This document shows, one piece after another, positions 6,363 through 8,842 of a DNA stretch of 8,842 bases. Below the pieces are notes generated by a model, which saw only the letters and a program-made list of their open reading frames with translations, ran no database searches and was not told where the DNA came from. This DNA comes from an uncultured Holophagales bacterium (GTDB taxonomy: Bacteria > Acidobacteriota > Thermoanaerobaculia > UBA5066), in NCBI GenBank assembly GCA_937864895.1, contig CALMDF010000436.1:1-8842 (forward strand), written 5' to 3'. The translations under genes and the position numbers were made by a program. Every line of letters begins with the position of its first letter. The first letter of the stretch is position 1.

Positions 6363-6401
6363 ACCTCCGGGCCGCGGATCATCGCAGAGCGGCCCGGAGG
6401 T
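6363..6401 (-). promoter_or_regulatory. Perfect 13-bp inverted repeat over the HAD ribosome-binding site
   Basis: On the minus strand the arm ACCTCCGGGCCGC (6401-6389) is followed by a 13-base loop and then its exact complement GCGGCCCGGAGGT (6375-6363). The second arm contains the GGAGG that would serve the TTG start at 6358, and the loop contains the alternative ATG (6382). Folded RNA would therefore hide the ribosome-binding site. It lies in the 74-base gap after the secreted hydrolase stop (6433), so it may instead act as a transcription terminator or mRNA-stabilising 3' hairpin for that gene. There is no U-tract after it, which argues against a classical intrinsic terminator. Confidence 0.6.
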
Positions 6402-6432
6402 CCTTCCGCCGGCCGCGCCGGCTGCTGCGCCG

Positions 6433-7803
6433 TCAGCGCTTCTGCGTCGCCCGGGGGATGCGAAGCGGCGAGGGCGGGTCCTTCCGGGCGCGGGCCTGCT
6501 CGCTGCCGGGCTGATGCATGAAGTAGATGAAGTCCGGCGGCCAGTCGTCGAAGATCGACGCCGGGCTCCTCTTCTCGGTGACGAAGAACTCGACGGCCGG
6601 CTCCCTCGTGAGGGCGTAGCCGGGCGTGAGGACGTTCTGGTAGCCCGGCTCGCCGGAGAGGTTCGTCTTCAGGAACGCGATCATGTACTTCGTGGTCAGG
6701 CGATGCGCCTCGCCGGACGGCAGGTAACCGTCGCAGAGCACCGACCTCAGGAAGGCGGCTTCCTCGGCGCTGATGATGCCCTTGTCCTCGAGGACCCCGA
6801 GAGACTCGCAGGCATCGCTGAAGCTCTGGTGGTTCGTGTCGAAGACGTCCGCCCGGTACGCCGGCCTTCCGGAGAAGGCGGCGTGCTGACGGGCCTGCCA
6901 CGACGCGAAGGGCGGATCGAGCGCGAGCTCGGTCCACTCCTCGCCGATTCCGAGAGCGGGGACTTCCACCCGGGCCAGCTCGTCGAAGTGGAGGACCTGG
7001 TTGGATCCGTCGAGGGGGACGATCGCCCGGATCCGGGGGTCTGCCGCCGACGGGGAGCACGTCCACGCGGGCGGATCCTCGGGGAAGTAGCCGTAGAGGG
7101 TGTCGCAGACGCTGTCGTCGCCCGCCGCCAGGGTCATCGATGCGTAGCCGCCGAGAGACCAGCCGGAGGCGGCGACCTCGTCGGGCCGGATCGTCCCGGA
7201 GAGGAGGTGCCCGCTGCCGCCCTCGTTCTTGGCGAGGAGGTCCGTCAGGACGAACGAGGCGTCCCGGGGACGGTTCCAGGAGGCGACCGCGAGGTGGTCG
7301 AAGGGCTCCCACGCCCACCACCAGTCGCCGTAGTGATACATCACCGCCACGACGAACCCGTGGCTCGCGAGGCGCGTACCGACGGACATGTGCCACCAGG
7401 CCGGTGCCCCCCACCCGGGCGAGAAGACGACGAGCGGGAACGGACGGCCCGCGGACGGCGGCGGTTCCTGCCAGGCCCGGTCGATGCCGTACTTCTCCCA
7501 GTCGGACGACACCGTGTCGGGGGCGTAGCCGTAGAGGATGTCGAGCGGGTAGACGGCCTCGGGCGTCGCCCCGGTCACGTCCGCCGCGTCGACCGGGTAC
7601 CAGACCTCCACCGGGATCGGTCGAAACTCGAAGTCCGGAGCGCCCGACCGGCCCGGGTCGCTCAGGACGAAGCTCGTGTGCCCGGCCAGGAAAGGCCCGG
7701 GCGCCCCCGGGTCCGGAACGGGCGGGCCAGCCAGGGCGGGCAGCGCCCCGAGCGAGAGGATGACGAGGGCTGCGACGAAGGACCGAACCGGGACTCCTTT
7801 CAC
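6433..7803 (-). CDS. Secreted alpha/beta hydrolase (PAF-acetylhydrolase/dienelactone-hydrolase-like)
   Basis: A 456-residue protein beginning with a clear signal peptide: VR near the start, a hydrophobic core at about residues 9-22, and a likely cleavage after ALPALA (residue 25). The mature protein has the alpha/beta hydrolase order: oxyanion-type loop FSPGWGAPA (127-135), nucleophile Ser216 in ASGWSLGGYASM, candidate acid Asp265 in AIVPLDGSN, and candidate base His325 in DTNHQSFSD. This pattern fits the esterase/lipase group that includes PAF acetylhydrolase; the natural substrate is unknown. A tryptophan-rich loop (YGDWWWAWEPFDH, 158-170) follows the second core strand, and four cysteines (233, 249, 332, 357) could form disulfides outside the cytoplasm. 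The C-terminal 70 residues end in a basic tail. The start is GTG at 7803 with GGAGG six bases upstream (7814-7810). It is the first minus-strand gene after the divergent promoter region, and 74 bases with a hairpin separate it from the HAD gene. Confidence 0.87.
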   Translation of the reverse strand: MKGVPVRSFVAALVILSLGALPALAGPPVPDPGAPGPFLAGHTSFVLSDPGRSGAPDFEFRPIPVEVWYPVDAADVTGATPEAVYPLDILYGYAPDTVSSDWEKYGIDRAWQEPPPSAGRPFPLVVFSPGWGAPAWWHMSVGTRLASHGFVVAVMYHYGDWWWAWEPFDHLAVASWNRPRDASFVLTDLLAKNEGGSGHLLSGTIRPDEVAASGWSLGGYASMTLAAGDDSVCDTLYGYFPEDPPAWTCSPSAADPRIRAIVPLDGSNQVLHFDELARVEVPALGIGEEWTELALDPPFASWQARQHAAFSGRPAYRADVFDTNHQSFSDACESLGVLEDKGIISAEEAAFLRSVLCDGYLPSGEAHRLTTKYMIAFLKTNLSGEPGYQNVLTPGYALTREPAVEFFVTEKRSPASIFDDWPPDFIYFMHQPGSEQARARKDPPSPLRIPRATQKR

Positions 7804-7967
7804 TCTGCACCTCCGTTATGTCCGTGAACAGGCTTGCGGGAGCGATCGCGCAGGAACCGGCCCGAGGGGTTCCATCGATCGGCCTGGCAGAGACCTCCCC
7901 CCCCGGCGTCACGACCCCGAGACCGAAGCAGGGCTGTCCGTTGCCTCCTCGTTCACAAGGTGGCATT

Positions 7968-7984
7968 CGGGTGCAGCGGGTGCA
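7968..7984. repeat. Short direct repeat CGGGTGCA, period 9, upstream of ileS
   Basis: Two exact copies of CGGGTGCA at 7968-7975 and 7977-7984, one base apart, just before the TATCTT at 7993. Placement is compatible with an operator or activator site, but two 8-base copies in GC-rich DNA could be chance. Confidence 0.35.
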
Positions 7985-8047
7985 ACCGCGCGTATCTTGG
8001 ATTTTCATTGGACCTCGGCGGGACTCGACCCGCTTCCCTTCCCTGCC

Positions 8048-8073
8048 CGGCCCGCTCCTGTCGGCCCGCTCCT
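8048..8073. repeat. Tandem 12-base direct repeat CGGCCCGCTCCT in the ileS leader
   Basis: Exact copies at 8048-8059 and 8062-8073, separated by two bases (period 14), 40 bases before the ileS start codon. It is a real duplication; a function (protein or RNA site) is not shown by the sequence. Confidence 0.5.
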
Positions 8074-8112
8074 TGCTTCGGGGTGTTGCGGCCGGTAACC
8101 TCCGGGGCCTCT

Positions 8113-8842
8113 ATGGAAGCCCGCGACTACAAGTCCACGCTCCAACTCCCCACGACCACCTTCCCGATGAAGGCGGACCTCCCGAAACGGGAGCCGGAGC
8201 GGCTGGCCCGCTGGCTCGACACCGGCCTCTACGAGAAGGTCCTCGAGGTCCGGCGCGCCGCCGGCGCCCCGCGCTACGTCCTCCACGACGGGCCGCCCTA
8301 CGCCAACGGCCACATCCACATCGGCACGGCGCTCAACAAGATCCTGAAGGACATCGTCGTCCGCTCGAAGACGATGGCCGGCTTCGAGGCGCCGTACGTT
8401 CCCGGCTGGGACTGCCACGGCCTCCCCATCGAGCTCAAGGTCGACAAGGAGCTCGGCTCGAAGAAGCGCGAGATGGACCCCGTCACCTTCCGGAAGGCCT
8501 GCCGCGAGTACGCCCAGAAGTGGGTCGTCGCCCAGCGGGAGGACTTCCAGCGCCTCGGCATCCTGGGTGCGTGGGACGCGCCGTATCGGACGATGGACTA
8601 CGGCTACCAGGCCACCATCGCCCGCTCGTTCGGCGAGTTCCTCGCGAAGGGGCTCGTCACGTTCGGCTTCAAGGCCGTCCTGTGGTGCGTCCAGTGCAAG
8701 ACCGCGCTCGCCGAGGCCGAGGTGGAATACGAGGACCGGAAGGACGCCTCGATCCACGTCGCCTTCCCGATGCCCGTCACCGAAGCCCTCCGCGCCCTCT
8801 GGGGCGCGGCGCTCGCGGCCGAGGCCGAGCTTTTCGCCGTCA
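8113..8842 (+). CDS. ileS: Isoleucyl-tRNA synthetase, N-terminal part, runs off the window
   Basis: The first 243 codons of IleS, which charges tRNA-Ile with isoleucine in the cytoplasm. The N-terminus [20 protein letters not shown] and [14 protein letters not shown] matches the bacterial family. The class I HIGH signature is at residues 67-70 in [17 protein letters not shown], preceded by [12 protein letters not shown] and followed by [15 protein letters not shown] (96-110). [19 protein letters not shown] (159-177) and the [18 protein letters not shown] segment (191-208) lead into the CP1 editing domain, which hydrolyses mischarged valyl-tRNA. The remaining two-thirds, with the KMSKS loop, anticodon-binding domain and any C-terminal zinc domain, lie beyond 8842. 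ATG at 8113 is chosen because it gives the conserved N-terminus; an in-frame TTG at 8086 is less likely. Only a weak GGGG lies before it. It is the sole plus-strand gene and is divergent from all the others. Confidence 0.97.
   Translation, partial: MEARDYKSTLQLPTTTFPMKADLPKREPERLARWLDTGLYEKVLEVRRAAGAPRYVLHDGPPYANGHIHIGTALNKILKDIVVRSKTMAGFEAPYVPGWDCHGLPIELKVDKELGSKKREMDPVTFRKACREYAQKWVVAQREDFQRLGILGAWDAPYRTMDYGYQATIARSFGEFLAKGLVTFGFKAVLWCVQCKTALAEAEVEYEDRKDASIHVAFPMPVTEALRALWGAALAAEAELFAV

Larger units (their letters stand above)
7804..8112. other. Divergent intergenic region between the secreted hydrolase and ileS
   Basis: These 309 bases hold no convincing gene and must carry the promoters for both flanking genes. 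Seen in it are the GGAGG for the hydrolase (7810-7814), the palindrome GCGATCGC (7842-7849), a small inverted repeat GGAACC/GGTTCC (7853-7858 and 7868-7873), a 9-base-period direct repeat (7968-7984), the most AT-rich stretch of the window (about 7993-8010) with a possible minus-10 TATCTT at 7993-7998 but no good minus-35 at the right spacing, and a tandem 12-base repeat (8048-8073). I see no T-box leader before ileS: no conserved TGGNACCGCG-type sequence and no terminator-antiterminator pair. Confidence 0.6.

Noticed and set aside
6514..7827. A long plus-strand frame of 437 codons opposite the secreted hydrolase.
   Set aside because: It is the antisense shadow of a gene with signal peptide and catalytic motifs; the translation is low-complexity Arg/Val/Glu/Gly without any recognisable domain.
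6383..8008. A stop-free reading frame of about 757 codons in the HAD frame, running upstream through the hydrolase gene.
   Set aside because: Only the last 207-215 codons are HAD-like. The rest overlaps the hydrolase in another frame, is dominated by Arg/Gly/Pro, and is what high GC content produces by chance; it is not a fusion protein.
8009..8033. On the minus strand, GCGGG, a six-base loop TCGAGT and CCCGC followed by CGAGGTCCA resemble the T-arm and 3' end of a tRNA, possibly a remnant attachment site.
   Set aside because: The loop is one base short, no matching 5' acceptor strand, D-arm or anticodon arm is found at the right distance, and no integrase or duplicate is visible. A 5-bp stem is easily chance in this GC-rich sequence.
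8074..8112. A T-box or other amino-acid-responsive leader before ileS.
   Set aside because: The conserved T-box sequence, specifier stem and terminator are all missing, and the leader is too short after any plausible promoter.

Overview
The window is very GC-rich DNA (clearly above 65% by eye), almost completely coding, with very short intergenic gaps and frequent GTG/TTG starts. The gene set is an ordinary chromosomal one: ileS, nusB, ribH, methylthioadenosine phosphorylase, adenosine kinase and chemotaxis components. GC content, a FrzE/CheA-like Hpt protein, the mixture of gene families and the frequent alternative starts suggest a Gram-negative, high-GC lineage such as Acidobacteriota or a deltaproteobacterial group. 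That assignment is inference; no rRNA or other decisive marker is visible. I see no tRNA or rRNA gene, insertion sequence, phage gene or CRISPR array.

Layout. Ten genes lie head to tail on the minus strand, read from high to low coordinates. They are a secreted alpha/beta hydrolase (7803-6433), a HAD-type phosphatase (6358-5735), a Gfo/Idh/MocA oxidoreductase (5721-4771), methylthioadenosine phosphorylase mtnP (4774-3914), a PfkB-family adenosine kinase (3917-2844), lumazine synthase ribH (2836-2354), nusB (2345-1881), an exported transglutaminase-like protein (1884-1027), a single-domain response regulator (1030-608) and the N-terminal part of a CheA-like kinase (611 to the window edge). On the plus strand, the 5' part of ileS starts at 8113 and runs out of the window. 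The 309-base gap 7804-8112 is a divergent promoter region between the hydrolase and ileS and is the only sizeable non-coding stretch.

From the oxidoreductase onward the eight genes form an exceptionally tight run. Five junctions are 4-base stop/start overlaps (TTGA, ATGA, ATGA, GTGA, GTGA) and the other two are gaps of 7 and 8 bases. This implies one transcript and probable translational coupling. Functionally the run mixes salvage of by-products of S-adenosylmethionine use (mtnP and adenosine kinase), riboflavin synthesis (ribH), antitermination (nusB), a periplasmic transglutaminase-fold protein and two-component signalling (receiver plus CheA Hpt). The mtnP/adenosine kinase pair makes metabolic sense, and ribH-nusB is a widespread bacterial pair.

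The features most worth a second look are a perfect 13-bp inverted repeat that buries the Shine-Dalgarno sequence of the HAD gene, the TTG start of mtnP, the mycobacterial-type adenosine kinase directly coupled to mtnP, and the transglutaminase/receiver/CheA module translationally fused to a housekeeping operon. I found no convincing new defence or mobile system.
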